Below, in pieces: positions 42,341 through 52,746 of a stretch of DNA of 64,000 nt. The DNA comes from Steromphala cineraria (taxonomy: Eukaryota > Mollusca > Gastropoda > Trochida > Trochidae): NCBI GenBank assembly GCA_916613615.1, contig OU744735.1, forward strand, positions 51,290,082 to 51,354,081. Direction: 5' to 3'. Made by a program: the position numbers and the translations under genes. Each line of letters opens with the position of its first letter. The first letter of the stretch is position 1. The notes beneath the pieces were generated by a model. That model made no database searches and was not told the DNA's origin. It was given only the letters and a program-made list of their open reading frames with translations.

Positions 42341-45300
42341 ATCTGCTCAACCTACATAAAGGTCGCATCTAAAGCCAATTATACAAAAACTCAAAATCTG
42401 TGAGAAGATTGGTTGGCACCAGCAGATAGCATTTATTTTTGTGTACATTTGAGCCCATTTTGGTGCATATCCAAGCCATATTAAGAAAATTTCATCGAAG
42501 GGAAAATAAGACAATATCTGCTCAACCTTCATAAAGGTCGCATCTAAAGCCAATTATACAAAAACTCAAAATCTGTGAGAAGTTTGGTTGGAACCAGCAG
42601 ATAGCATTTATTTTGGTGTACATTTGAGCCCATTTTGGTGCATATCCAAGCCATATTAAGAAAATTTCATCTTAGGGAAAATAATGACAATATCTGCTCA
42701 ACTCTACATAAAGGTCGCATCTAAAGCCAATTATACACAAACTAAAATTCTGTGAGAAGATTGGTTGGCACCAACAGATAGCATTCATTTTTGTGTACAT
42801 TTGAGCCCATGTTGGTGCATATCCAAGTCATATTAAGAAAATTTCATCGTATGGACAATAATGACAATATCTGCTCAAATGTACAATAAGGTCGCATCTA
42901 AAGCCAATTATACAAAAACTAAAAATCTGTGAGAAGTTTGGTTGGCACCAGCAGATAGCATTTATTTTGGTGTACATTTGAGCAAATTTTGGTGCATATC
43001 CAAGCCATATTAAGAACATTTCATCGTAGGGACAATAATGACAATATCTGCTCAAATGAACATTAAGTTCGCATCTAAAGCCAATTATACAAAAACTAAA
43101 AATCTGTGGGAAGATTGGTTGGCACCAGCAGATAGCATTTATTTTTGTGTATATTTGAGCACATTTTGGTGCATATCCAAGCCATATCAAGAAAATTTCA
43201 TCGTAGGGACAATAATGACAATATCTGCTCAAATGTAAAATAAGGTCGCATGTAAAGCCAATGATACAAGAACTAAAAATCTGTGGGAAGATTGGTTGGC
43301 ACCAGCAGATAGCTTTGATTTTTGTGTACATTTGGGCCCATTTTGGTGCATATCCAATCCATATTAAGAAAATTTCATCGTAGGGAAAATAAGACAATAT
43401 CTGCTCAACCTACATAAAGGTTGCATCTAAAGCCAATTAAACAAAAACTCAAAATCTGTGAGAAGATTGGTTGGCACCAGCAGATAGCATTTATTTTTGT
43501 GTACATTTGAGCCCATATTGGTGCATATCCAAGCCATATTAAGAAAATTTCATCGTAGGGAAAATAAGACATTATCTGCTCAACCTACATAAAGGTCGCA
43601 TCTAAAGCCAATTATACAAAAACTAAAAATCTGTGAGAAGATTGGTTGGCACCAGCAGATAGCATTTATTTCTGTGTACATTTGAGCAAATTTTGGTGCA
43701 TATCCAAGCCATATTAAGAAAATTTCATCGTAGGGACAATAATGACAATTTCTGCTCAACTATACAATAAGGTCGCATCTTAAGCCAATTATACAAAAAC
43801 TAAAAATCTGTGACAAAATTGGTTGGCACTAGCAGATAGCATTTATTTTTGTGTACATTTGAGCTCATTTTGGTGCTTCTCTAAGCAATATTAAGAAAAT
43901 TCCATTGTGGGAACAATAATGACAATATCTGCTCAACTGTGCATTAAGGGCGCATCTAAGCCAATTATACAAAAACTCAAATTCGTGAAAAGATTGGTTG
44001 GCACCAGCAGATAGCATTTATTTTTGTGTACATTTGAGCCCATTTTGGTGCATATCCAATCCATATTAAGAAAATTTCATCGTAGGGAAAATAAGACAAT
44101 ATCTGCTCAACCTACATAAAGGTCGCATCTAAAGCCAATTAAACAAAATCTCAAAATCTGTGAGAAGATTGGTTGGCACCAGCAGATAGCATTTATTTTT
44201 GTGTACATTTGAGCCCATTTTGGTGCATATCCAAGCCATATTAAGAAAATTTCATCGTAGGGAAAATAAGACAATATCTGCTCAACCTACATAAAGGTCG
44301 CATCTAAAGCCAATTATACAAAAACTAAAAATCTGTGAGAAAATTGGTTGGCACTAGCAGATAGCATTTATTTTGGTGTACATTTGAGCTCATTTTGGTG
44401 CTTCTCTAAGCAATATTAAGAAAATTCCATTGTGGGAACAATAATGACAATATCTGCTCAACAGTGCATTAAGGGCGCATCTAAGCCAATTATACAAAAA
44501 CTCAAATTCGTGAAAAGATTGGTTGGCACCAGCAGATAGCATTTATTTTTGTGTACATTTGAGCCCATTTTGGTGCATATCCAATCCATATTAAGAAAAT
44601 TTCATCATAGGGAAAATAAGACAATATCTGCTCAACCTACATAAAGGTCGCATCTAAAGCCAATTAAACAAAAACTCAAAATCTGTGAGAAGATTGGTTG
44701 GCACCAGCAGATAGCATTTATTTTTGTGTACATTTGAGCCCATTTTGGTGCATATCCAAGCCATATTAAGAAAATTTCATCGTAGGGAAAATAAGACAAT
44801 ATCTGCTCAACCTACATAAAGGTCGCATCTAAAGCCAATTATACAAAAACTCAAAATCTGTGAGAAGATTGGTTGGCACCAGCAGATAGCATTTATTTCT
44901 GTGTACATTTGAGCAAATTTTGGTGCATATCCAAGCCATATTAAGAAAATTTCATCGTAGGGACAATAATGACAATTTCTGCTCGACTATACAATAAGGT
45001 CGCATCTAAAGCCAATTATACAAAAACTAAAAATCTGTGAGAAAATTGGTTGGCACTAGCAGATAGCATTTATTTTTGTGTACATTTGAGCTCATTTTGG
45101 TGCTTCTCTAAGCAATATTAAGAAAATTCCATTGTGGGAACAATAATGACAATATCTGCTCAACTGTGCATTAAGGGCGCATCTAAGCCAATTATACAAA
45201 AACTCAAATTCGTGAAAAGATTGGTTGGCACCAGCAGATAGCATTTATTTTTGTGTACATTTGAACCCATTTTGGTGCATATCCAAGCCATATTAAGAAA

Positions 45301-48300
45301 ATTTCATCGTAGGGACTATAATGACAATATCTGCTCAAATGTACATTAAGTTCGCATCTAAAGCCAATTATACAAAAACTAAAACTCTGTGAGAAGATTG
45401 GTTGGCACCAGCAGATAGCATTTATTTTGGTGTACATTTGAGCCCATTTTGGTGCATATCCAAGCCATATTAAGAAAATTTCATCTTAGAGAAAATAATG
45501 ACAATATCTGCTCAACTCTACATAAAGGTCGCATCTTAAGCCAATTATACAAAAACTAAAAATCTGTGAGAAGTTTGGTTGGCACCAGCAGATAGCATTT
45601 ATTTGTGTGTACATTAGAGCCCATTTTGGTGCATATCCAAGCCATATTAAATTTTTCCATCGTAGGGAAGATAAGACAATATCTGCTCAACCTACATAAA
45701 GGTCGCATCTAAAGCCAATTATACAAAAACTAAAAATCTGTGAGAAGATTGGTTGGCACCAGCAGATAGCATTTATTTTTGTGTACATTTGAGCAAATTT
45801 TGGTGCATATCCAAGCCATATCAAGAAAATTTCATCGTAGGGACAATAATGACAATATCTGCTCAATTGTACAATAAGAGCGCATGTAAAGCCAATTATA
45901 CAAAAACTCAAAATCTGTGAGAAGATTGGTTGGCACCAGCAGATAGCATTTATTTCTGTGTACATTTAAGCAAATTTTGGTGCATATCCAAGCCATATTA
46001 AGAACATTTCATCGTAGGGACAATAATGACAATATCTGCTCAAATGAACATTAAGTTCGCATCCAAAGCCAATTATACAAAAACTAAAAATCTGTGGGAA
46101 GATTGGTTGGCACCAGCAGATAGCATTTATTTTTGTGTATATTTGAGCACATTTTGGTGCATATCCAAGCCATATCAAGAAAATTTCATCGTAGGGACAA
46201 TAATGACAATATCTGCTCAAATTTAAAATAAGGTCGCATGTAAAGCCAATGATACAAGAACTAAAAATCTGTGGGAAGATTGGTTGGCACCAGCAGATAG
46301 CTTTGATTTTTGTGTACATTTGAGCCCATTTTGGTGCATATCCAATCCATATTAAGAAAATTTCATCGTAGGGAAAATAAGACAATATCTGCTCAACCTA
46401 CATAAAGGTTGCATCTAAAGCCAATTAAACAAAAACTCAAAATCTGTGAGAAGACTGGTTGGCACCAGCAGATAGCATTTATTTTTGTGTACATTTGAGC
46501 CCATTTTGGTGCATATCCAAGCCATATTAAGAAAATTTCATCGTAGGGAAAATAAGACATTATCTGCTCAACCTACATAAAGGTCGCATCTAAAGCCAAT
46601 TATACAAAAACTCAAAATCTGTGAGAAGATTGGTTGGCACCAGCAGATAGCATTTATTTCTGTGTACATTTGAGCAAATTTTGGTGCATATCCAAGCCAT
46701 ATTAAGAAAATTTCATCGTAGGGACAATAATGACAATTTCTGCTCAACTATACAATAAGGTCGCATCTAAAGCCAATTATACAAAAACTAAAAATCTGTG
46801 AGAAAATTGGTTGGCACTAGCAGATAGCATTTATTTTTGTGTACATTTGAGCTCATTTTGGTGCTTCTCTAAGCAATATTAAGAAAATTCCATTGTGGGA
46901 ACAATAATGACAATATCTGCTCAACTGTGCATTAAGGGCGCATCTAAGCCAATTATACAAAAACTCAAATTCGTGAAAAGATTGGTTGGCACCAGCAGAT
47001 AGCATTTATTTTTGTGTACATTTGAGCCCATTTTGGTGCATATCCAATCCATATTAAGAAAATTTCATCGTAGGGAAAATAAGACAATATCTGCTCAACC
47101 TACATAAAGGTCGCATCTAAAGCCAATTAAACAAAATCTCAAAATCTGTGAGAAGATTGGTTGGCACCAGCAGATAGCATTTATTTTTGTGTACATTTGA
47201 GCCCATTTTGGTGCATATCCAAGCCATATTAAGAAAATTTCATCGTAGGGAAAATAAGACAATATCTGCTCAACCTACATAAAGGTCGCATCTAAAGCCA
47301 ATTATACAAAAACTCAAAATCTGTGAGAAGATTGGTTGGCACCAGCAGATAGCATTTATTTCTGTGTACATTTGAGCAAATTTTGGTGCATATCCAAGCC
47401 ATATTAAGAAAATTTCATCGTAGAGACAATAATGACAATTTCTGCTCAACTATACAATAAGGTCGCATCTAAAGCCAATTATACAAAAACTAAAAATCTG
47501 TGAGAAAATTGGTTGGCACTAGCAGATAGCATTTATTTTGGTGTACATTTGAGCTCATTTTGGTGCTTCTCTAAGCAATATTAAGAAAATTCCATTGTGG
47601 GAACAATAATGACAATATCTGCTCAACTGTGCATTAAGGGCGCATCTAAGCCAATTATACAAAAACTCAAATTCGTGAAAAGATTGGTTGGCACCAGCAG
47701 ATAGCATTTATTTTTGTGTACATTTGAGCCCATTTTGGTGCATATCCAATCCATATTAAGAAAATTTCATCGTAGGGAAAATAAGACAATATCTGCTCAA
47801 CCTACATAAAGGTCGCATCTAAAGCCAATTAAACAAAAACTCAAAATCTGTGAGAAGATTGGTTGGCACCAGCAGATAGCATTTATTTTTGTGTACATTT
47901 GAACCCATTTTGGTGCATATCCAAGCCATATTAAGAAAATTTCATCGTAGGGACTATAATGACAATATCTGCTCAAATGTACATTAAGTTCGCATCTAAA
48001 GCCAATTATACAAAAACTAAAACTCTGTGAGAAGATTGGTTGGCACCAGCAGATAGCATTTATTTTGGTGTACATTTGAGCCCATTTTGGTGCATATCCA
48101 AGCCATATTAAGAAAATTTCATCTTAGGGAAAATAATGACAATATCTGCTCAACTCTACATAAAGGTCGCATCTTAAGCCAATTATACAAAAACTAAAAA
48201 TCTGTGAGAAGTTTGGTTGGCACCAGCAGATAGCATTTATTTGTGTGTACATTAGAGCCCATTTTGGTGCATATCCAAGCCATATTAAATTTTTTCATCG

Positions 48301-48440
48301 TAGGGAAGATAAGACAATATCTGCTCAACCTACATAAAGGTCGCATCTAAAGCCAATGATACAAAAACTAAAAATCTGTGAGAAGATTGGTTGGCACCAG
48401 CAGATAGCATTTATTTTTGTGTACATTTGAGCAAATTTTG
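42341..48440 (+). repeat. Satellite type B with 15- and 17-monomer higher-order repeats; array edge
   Basis: Marker sequences recur at offsets of 2988 bp (43038 and 46026) and about 2638 bp (45437 and 48075). A monomer in which TTAAGAAAAT is replaced by TTAAATTTTT occurs near 45647 and 48287. Lengths vary more (174-177 bp) than in type A. A variant with TTCTCTAAGCAATATT and CAAATTCGTGAAAAG recurs near 43870, 44400, 45105, 46865 and 47565. The antisense strand has the longest satellite ORF, 189 codons at 42828-43397. The array ends at 48440. Confidence 0.85.
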
Positions 48441-48454
48441 CACAGGACCAAAAG

Positions 48455-48803
48455 GGGTGGTTTCTAAGGGGATCGGAAACCGACAGATACCACCGGATCC
48501 CAATAATGGTTTCCGGCGGCGGAAACCAGGCATATCTCAGATCCGGCCGGAAACCACCTGATCTCGCTCCGGAAATTCAGCAGGTCAGGATAATGGGATC
48601 TGGTGGCGGAAACCTAGGCATATCTGAGATCCGGCCTGATACCACCGGATCCCGTACCGGAAATTCAATAGATTAGAATAATGGGATCCGGTGGCGGAAA
48701 CCGGGCATATCTCAGATCCGGTCGGAAACCACCAGATTTGTTATCGGAAAATCGGTAGAGTAAAATAATAGGATCCGGTGGTGGAAACCTCCGGATCCTA
48801 TCT
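48455..48803 (+). repeat. GC-rich 87-bp minisatellite at the satellite edge, about four copies
   Basis: The phrase ATAATGG or ATAATAGG recurs at 48503, 48590, 48678 and 48765, giving a period of 87-88 bp. Each unit contains GGATCCGGTGGCGGAAACC and, further on, a near-complementary GGAAACCACCGGATCC, so a single unit can fold back on itself. The block ends with GGATCCGG...CCGGATCC. It starts 15 bp after the last satellite monomer and is far richer in G+C than its surroundings. No coding capacity is supported; a 63-codon minus frame across it is a repeat artefact. Confidence 0.85.
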
Positions 48804-49604
48804 GATTGATAGCAATAGACCAATAATTCATAGCAGATGTTAGAAGAGATACACATGATTCATATAACATTCATGAAACAATTTTTATTTACAATGTTGA
48901 ATTTATGTTCAAGTACTTTTACATTAGATTTAATTTTATTTCATTAGAATAGTACTTTGATCATACAAGGGTCTGTAAATAATAACTAACAAGAATTTAA
49001 AAATCAACAATAATTTATTCTATCAATGATCATATAACATATCAAGATGCAAACATCACAAAGATAAACAAATAATAACATTCAAAAGTTGCAAATACAA
49101 TGTGCACACTAAACAATCATTTTGCAGCTAAAGAGTTTGAAAGATGGTACAAGATGAAACCGTAATAAACTACAAGGATACATGAACACATTCAAAAGGC
49201 ACCTGTACATCATATTGTATCAAAACTATAAGAATATTAATCAATAATAACTATTTTGAGAGAAAGACAACATAATTTCAATGAGTGTTATTAGTTCGGT
49301 CTCTACCCTTTGACCTGTCTGGCTTGGTGAGACGAAGCTTCCGCCAGCATAGATCTCGGGGTCAAATAAACATAAGCCCCCCAACCACGGCAAGGTTACA
49401 CTCTCTGGGGGGAAAAGGCAAGGAAAATCATAAATGATAGGTTATATAAATGTTTATAACGCAATATGTATATTTTTCTTACAATAATGCAATATAACCC
49501 TTTTCTGGAGCTTTTGTACCTATGGTTTCAGTATTTCAAGTACAAGATGGGGGATTCTAAAAGAACATATTCTATTGTTTCTCTGTATTACATAATAAAG
49601 ATTT
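48804..49604. other. Non-coding AT-rich interval with a possible dispersed-repeat fragment at 49290-49430
   Basis: No gene or RNA is recognisable. Most of the interval is low-complexity A/T sequence. At about 49290-49430 the composition changes abruptly: the segment includes CTCTACCCTTTGACCTGTC, GACGAAGCTTCCGCCAGC and CCCCCCAACCACGGCAAGG. It looks like a fragment of a dispersed element, but only one copy is in the window so this cannot be confirmed from repetition. Confidence 0.35.
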
Positions 49605-49800
49605 AAATTTCTGAAAGACTCTTTTATTGTGGCACATCAAGCATTGAAAATTGAGGGAAATATGTCCAAAATATACAATGGGGAACTGAACATCACAATG
49701 TAATGAAAATGTGACGGCACATGAACTGCCAGTGTCAATTATGAACTGACATAAAGAATTCATCATTGTGGTACATCAAACAATGAAAATCTAATCAAAC
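49605..49800 (+). repeat. Degenerate tandem/dispersed repeat, copy 1
   Basis: Two related phrases, ATTGTGGCACATCAAGCATT (near 49625) and ATTGTGGTACATCAAACAAT (near 49766), lie about 140 bp apart. The interval between them resembles 51145-51330: both contain TATACAATG with a following AACTGAA, then CATGAAC, GTCAATTATGA and GACATAAAGAATT. The two copies flank an insert of about 1.35 kb of other repeats. Confidence 0.6.
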
Positions 49801-50068
49801 AAGCAAAAAGCCAGCAAAGCATGTATACCCTAATTGGATGCTTTTCATGGGAGCAATTGCAGTCCAGATTATGAATTATTTGAAGAATGCAACCCGATAA
49901 TTATTTTAACAATTCTTAATACTAATAAAAGGAAGTGCTATAAGAAATCTTCTTAAAATACTTCTTTGAATGTCATGAGATTCAAAGTCTCATGATTATA
50001 TTCTATGAAAATCAAGAGCCTCTGAAAAAACCTGATCAAAATATTTAATGTTATCACATTGGCATCAG

Positions 50069-50251
50069 CAGGGATTAAGCAGGGATTAGGAAGGGCAGGG
50101 GCCATGGGCCATTTGCACATTTTATGAAAAAATGGCCCATTTAAATTTTGAAGTTTACTATTGATATAAGGGCAATGACCCCTTTAAAATGCAGAATATT
50201 TCTAACAGCCATGAAAATGGCCCATTTTCAAAAGTGTCCTTCCCAATCACT
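50069..50251 (+). mobile_element. Foldback MITE-like element with 7-bp flanking direct repeats
   Basis: The ends are imperfect inverted repeats: GCAGGGATTAGGAAGGGCA on the left against GCAGTGATTGGGAAGGACA read from the right end on the other strand. The pairing continues inward through ATGGGCCATTT motifs. The element is flanked by GCATCAG at 50062-50068 and 50252-50258, consistent with a target-site duplication. There is no ORF. The short length, fold-back structure and flanking repeat fit a non-autonomous DNA transposon; the family cannot be named from one copy. Confidence 0.65.
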
Positions 50252-50261
50252 GCATCAGATA

Positions 50262-50890
50262 TGCAAATTCGGTCACAATTGATAATTCTCTTCAAAATTC
50301 ACACCAACATGCTCTAAAGAATACAATCTATGAATTAAAAAAGTCAAAAGACAAAAACTGAACATATGCAATGTTGATGCATAATTTGAAAAATTTGCAT
50401 GCAATATGCAAATTAGGTCACAGATGAAATCCTGTCTCAAAAGCCACACCTTAATCCTTTAAAGAATACATTCTATGAAGTTTCTATGACTTTCTAACAA
50501 AACCTGAAGGAGGTATGCAATGTTGACATAAAATTTCTAAAAGTTGCATAAAACATGCCAATTAGGTCAGACGAAAAACTTCTTCAAAAGACATTATTGA
50601 TATCTATAGAATACACTAATGCATAAATAGCAGGAAACAGACTGTTGAAGAAATAAAATAGAGCTGAACATTTTCGACAAAACTTGGCAAAATTATATCA
50701 ATTAAGTCAAAGTTGATTTCTTCAAAAAGCACAATATTCCAGTCCAGAGAACATGTAGGTTAATTATAAAGAGTTTCCAACAAACAATGCTGAAAAAATC
50801 CAATGATCATGAACTCTCGGACGGACAGACGGACTGACGGACAGGCTCAACGCTATATATCCCAACAACTTCATAGGTGGGGGTATAATT
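50262..50890 (+). repeat. Dispersed repeat with ~145-bp degenerate tandem core, GGAC run and terminal hairpin
   Basis: Four degenerate units start near 50262, 50406, 50555 and 50695 (ATGCAAATTCGGTCA and variants, each followed after about 50-60 bp by AGAATACA-type sequence). The 3' part has a run of GGAC/GACGG units at about 50818-50845, then TATATATCCC...GGGGGTATA, which can form a stem, and ends in TATAATT at 50890. The same terminal signature occurs at 53880-53920 and 61110-61156. Confidence 0.6.
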
Positions 50891-51144
50891 ATGGGAAATT
50901 TGACTATTTGCCCAATGTTACTATGGCCATAGTGATTGTCTGTTGCCACTTCAAATAGATAGTGATCATTTGATAACTGAAAGGAATATGCAATCTAAAT
51001 CAGTAATGAAAATATACATGAAACAGTTTTTGGTTTCTATCTCTAAATCATAACGTTTACATTTTACTACAAAAATCTCAAAGAACTTGCAGAATTGCAA
51101 GTGTAAATCATTCCAAAATAAAGGGGAAATATTTTCAGAGAAAT

Positions 51145-51330
51145 AAAGAATTTGTCATCGTAGTAGATCAGACATTGAAAATCTTATCATACTATGGGAA
51201 ATTGGTCAAAACTATACAATGAGCAACTGAAAATCATGTAATAAGAAATGTGCCAAATTTCAATCTACATGAACCACCAATGTCAATTATGAGCAGACAT
51301 AAAGAATTTGTCATTGTGGTACATATCTGA
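51145..51330 (+). repeat. Degenerate tandem/dispersed repeat, copy 2
   Basis: This segment is homologous to 49605-49800. It shares GACATTGAAAATCTTATCA with CAATGAAAATCTAATCA, then TATACAATGAGCAACTGAA, GTCAATTATGAGCAGACATA and TTGTCATTGTGGTACAT. It lies just downstream of the stop codon of the minus-strand transposase-like gene and has no coding capacity. Confidence 0.55.
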
Positions 51331-51419
51331 CATGTGTGACCTATAGGCAACTAAACACCACCATATATATACATCAAATGTGTCCACTTTCACAACACTC
51401 AAACTTTCAAGTATCCTGC

Positions 51420-52746
51420 TCATAGGTATGATGCTCTTGGGACAGGACACAGGATTATGAACTTCTGCTTGTTGTGTGTTTCTTCAATCCAAGCACATTT
51501 GGCACTAACACGCTGAAGTGGAAGCAGTGACGCTGGACCGTCATTCTGGAGTTTGCATGACCAGACAGACACAGGGTTGAGATAGCCAAATTGATTGTCT
51601 GAGCGTTCAAACCATTCAACACAAGCAAATACATGCTTCACAGATGAGGTTGATGAAGTTTTGATATTGTGAACGAGAAAGTGCTTTATTTTGGCGGGCC
51701 GCATAGAGGAAACTGTTGAGATTCTTGAATTGTCATCTGCCCACATCGCACTAATAATTCCGTTTGCATGTAAGGCATGTGATTCTCCACTCAATGATGT
51801 GTTGTTCCACTGGACTGACGTCACTTTCTGACAAACAACTGACAGTTGTTCATCTGGAATCCTCTCCTTGTAGATATACGAGTAGACGACTTGAAGCCAA
51901 CTCAACTCCTCACAACTAAGGCTAAGATATACTTCGTCTTTTGCCGAGAGCTTCAGAAGAGACAGATCACTCCAAACAGAAGGTGAAACTTCTGATATCT
52001 CTGTAGAGGATGCAAGGAAGAGTTCCGGTGATGAGAGTGAAACCAAATTCTTTGAAGATAATTCGGAAAGTTTGTGATACTGTTCTTGAAAATCTTCAGC
52101 AACTGCATCCAAATTGAAAACGGAAAACATATTGAATTTTCTCATTAGCTGAACTGGTAAATCCTTTTGGTTGGTCGGCATATCGGACAGCAATCCATTG
52201 TAACGTTCAAAACTGAACAGCCAAAATCCATAAACAGAACCAAAACTTTCAACGGACTCTTTCAAGTGGCAATGCAGATGCATGTTTGGGGTGATGAATT
52301 CCTTTCCATATTGCCTAGTCACCTCTGCACAGAACTTGCGCATGAGTCTGTTACCAATCTCTAAATTTGACATGTTAATCACTGGCTGGCAGAAATGTCG
52401 GCAGGCTAACACAAAAGTTTGCCAAATGCGAAGGTGAATCACATCAAGAATGCCGTTGAGACATAAGAGCGAATACATGAGAACCCAGTTCTTCCACTCC
52501 TTTGCCGTCATCTGTGCATAGTTTGAAGCAATATTGGTAGGAATTCTACCAATGTTAGAGGGAATTTTGATGCCTTGAATCCGTGAAGAAATCAAACTCA
52601 GATCACACTTTGTCAACATATCCTTCTCCACCCAGAATGCGAACATCTTCTTTGCAGTTCCAAGGAATAGGTTGTGCATCGGATCGATGGCAGTCATGAT
52701 ACTCGGGTTAAAATACGGAAGTCGCAGAAGGGATGTGAATCTGTAC
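51420..52746 (-). CDS. Coding exon 4 (C-terminal half) of the tnp2-like gene
   Basis: The 1327-bp exon follows TACTTTTCAG and ends in TGA at 51420-51422. It begins YRFTSLLRLPYFNPSI, directly continuing exon 3, before IDPMHNLFLGTAK. This is the typical family order. Further on are GRIPTNIASNYAQMTAKEW, the histidine-rich MHLHCHLKES, FWLFSFERYNG and LMRKF, then a less conserved linker and a C-terminal segment with HVFACVEWFER and LPLQRVSA. An ATG at 52697 lies inside the exon and is not the natural start. I see no clear AATAAA on the minus strand just downstream. Confidence 0.9.

Larger units (their letters stand above)
1..48440 (+). repeat. 177-bp satellite DNA array, about 270 tandem monomers
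   Basis: The landmark TCTGTGAGAAGATTGG recurs at 1, 179, 356, 533, 710, 887 and 1064, so the monomer is 177 bp with occasional 174-178-bp variants. The same unit continues without interruption to 48440, where a monomer breaks off inside GAGCAAATTTTG and unrelated sequence begins. Monomers in the first 32.9 kb (type A) carry GAGCTC and usually CGTGGGAAC. Later ones (type B) carry GAGCCC or GAGCAA and CGTAGGGA. Two internal blocks are inverted. The left end lies outside the window, so the true array is longer. The sequence does not match any satellite I can name. Size and organisation resemble centromeric or other heterochromatic satellites, but nothing in the sequence proves that role. Confidence 0.98.

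Noticed and set aside
2463..48075. ORFs of 60-189 codons inside the array (MYTKINAICWCQ-type and MTISAQMNIKF-type peptides) as protein-coding genes
   Set aside because: They repeat with the satellite period, shift frame with 176-bp monomers, and have no splice or promoter context. They follow from a monomer length divisible by three.
1..48440. CRISPR array
   Set aside because: The period is regular but the whole 177-bp unit is repeated with no unique spacers, and the genome is eukaryotic.
32930..48440. Type B satellite as a separate, unrelated repeat family
   Set aside because: It keeps the same length and most of the monomer sequence (GATTGGTTGGCACCAGCAG, GGTGCATATCCAAG, ATATCTGCTCAA), so it is a diverged class of the same satellite.
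48665..48856. 63-codon minus ORF in the GC-rich minisatellite
   Set aside because: Its peptide repeats with the 87-bp unit and is low-complexity, so it is a by-product of the tandem repeat.
51420..52697. A stand-alone 425-aa protein starting at the ATG at 52697
   Set aside because: The frame is open upstream to an AG acceptor at 52747 and the upstream codons encode family-typical sequence joining exon 3.
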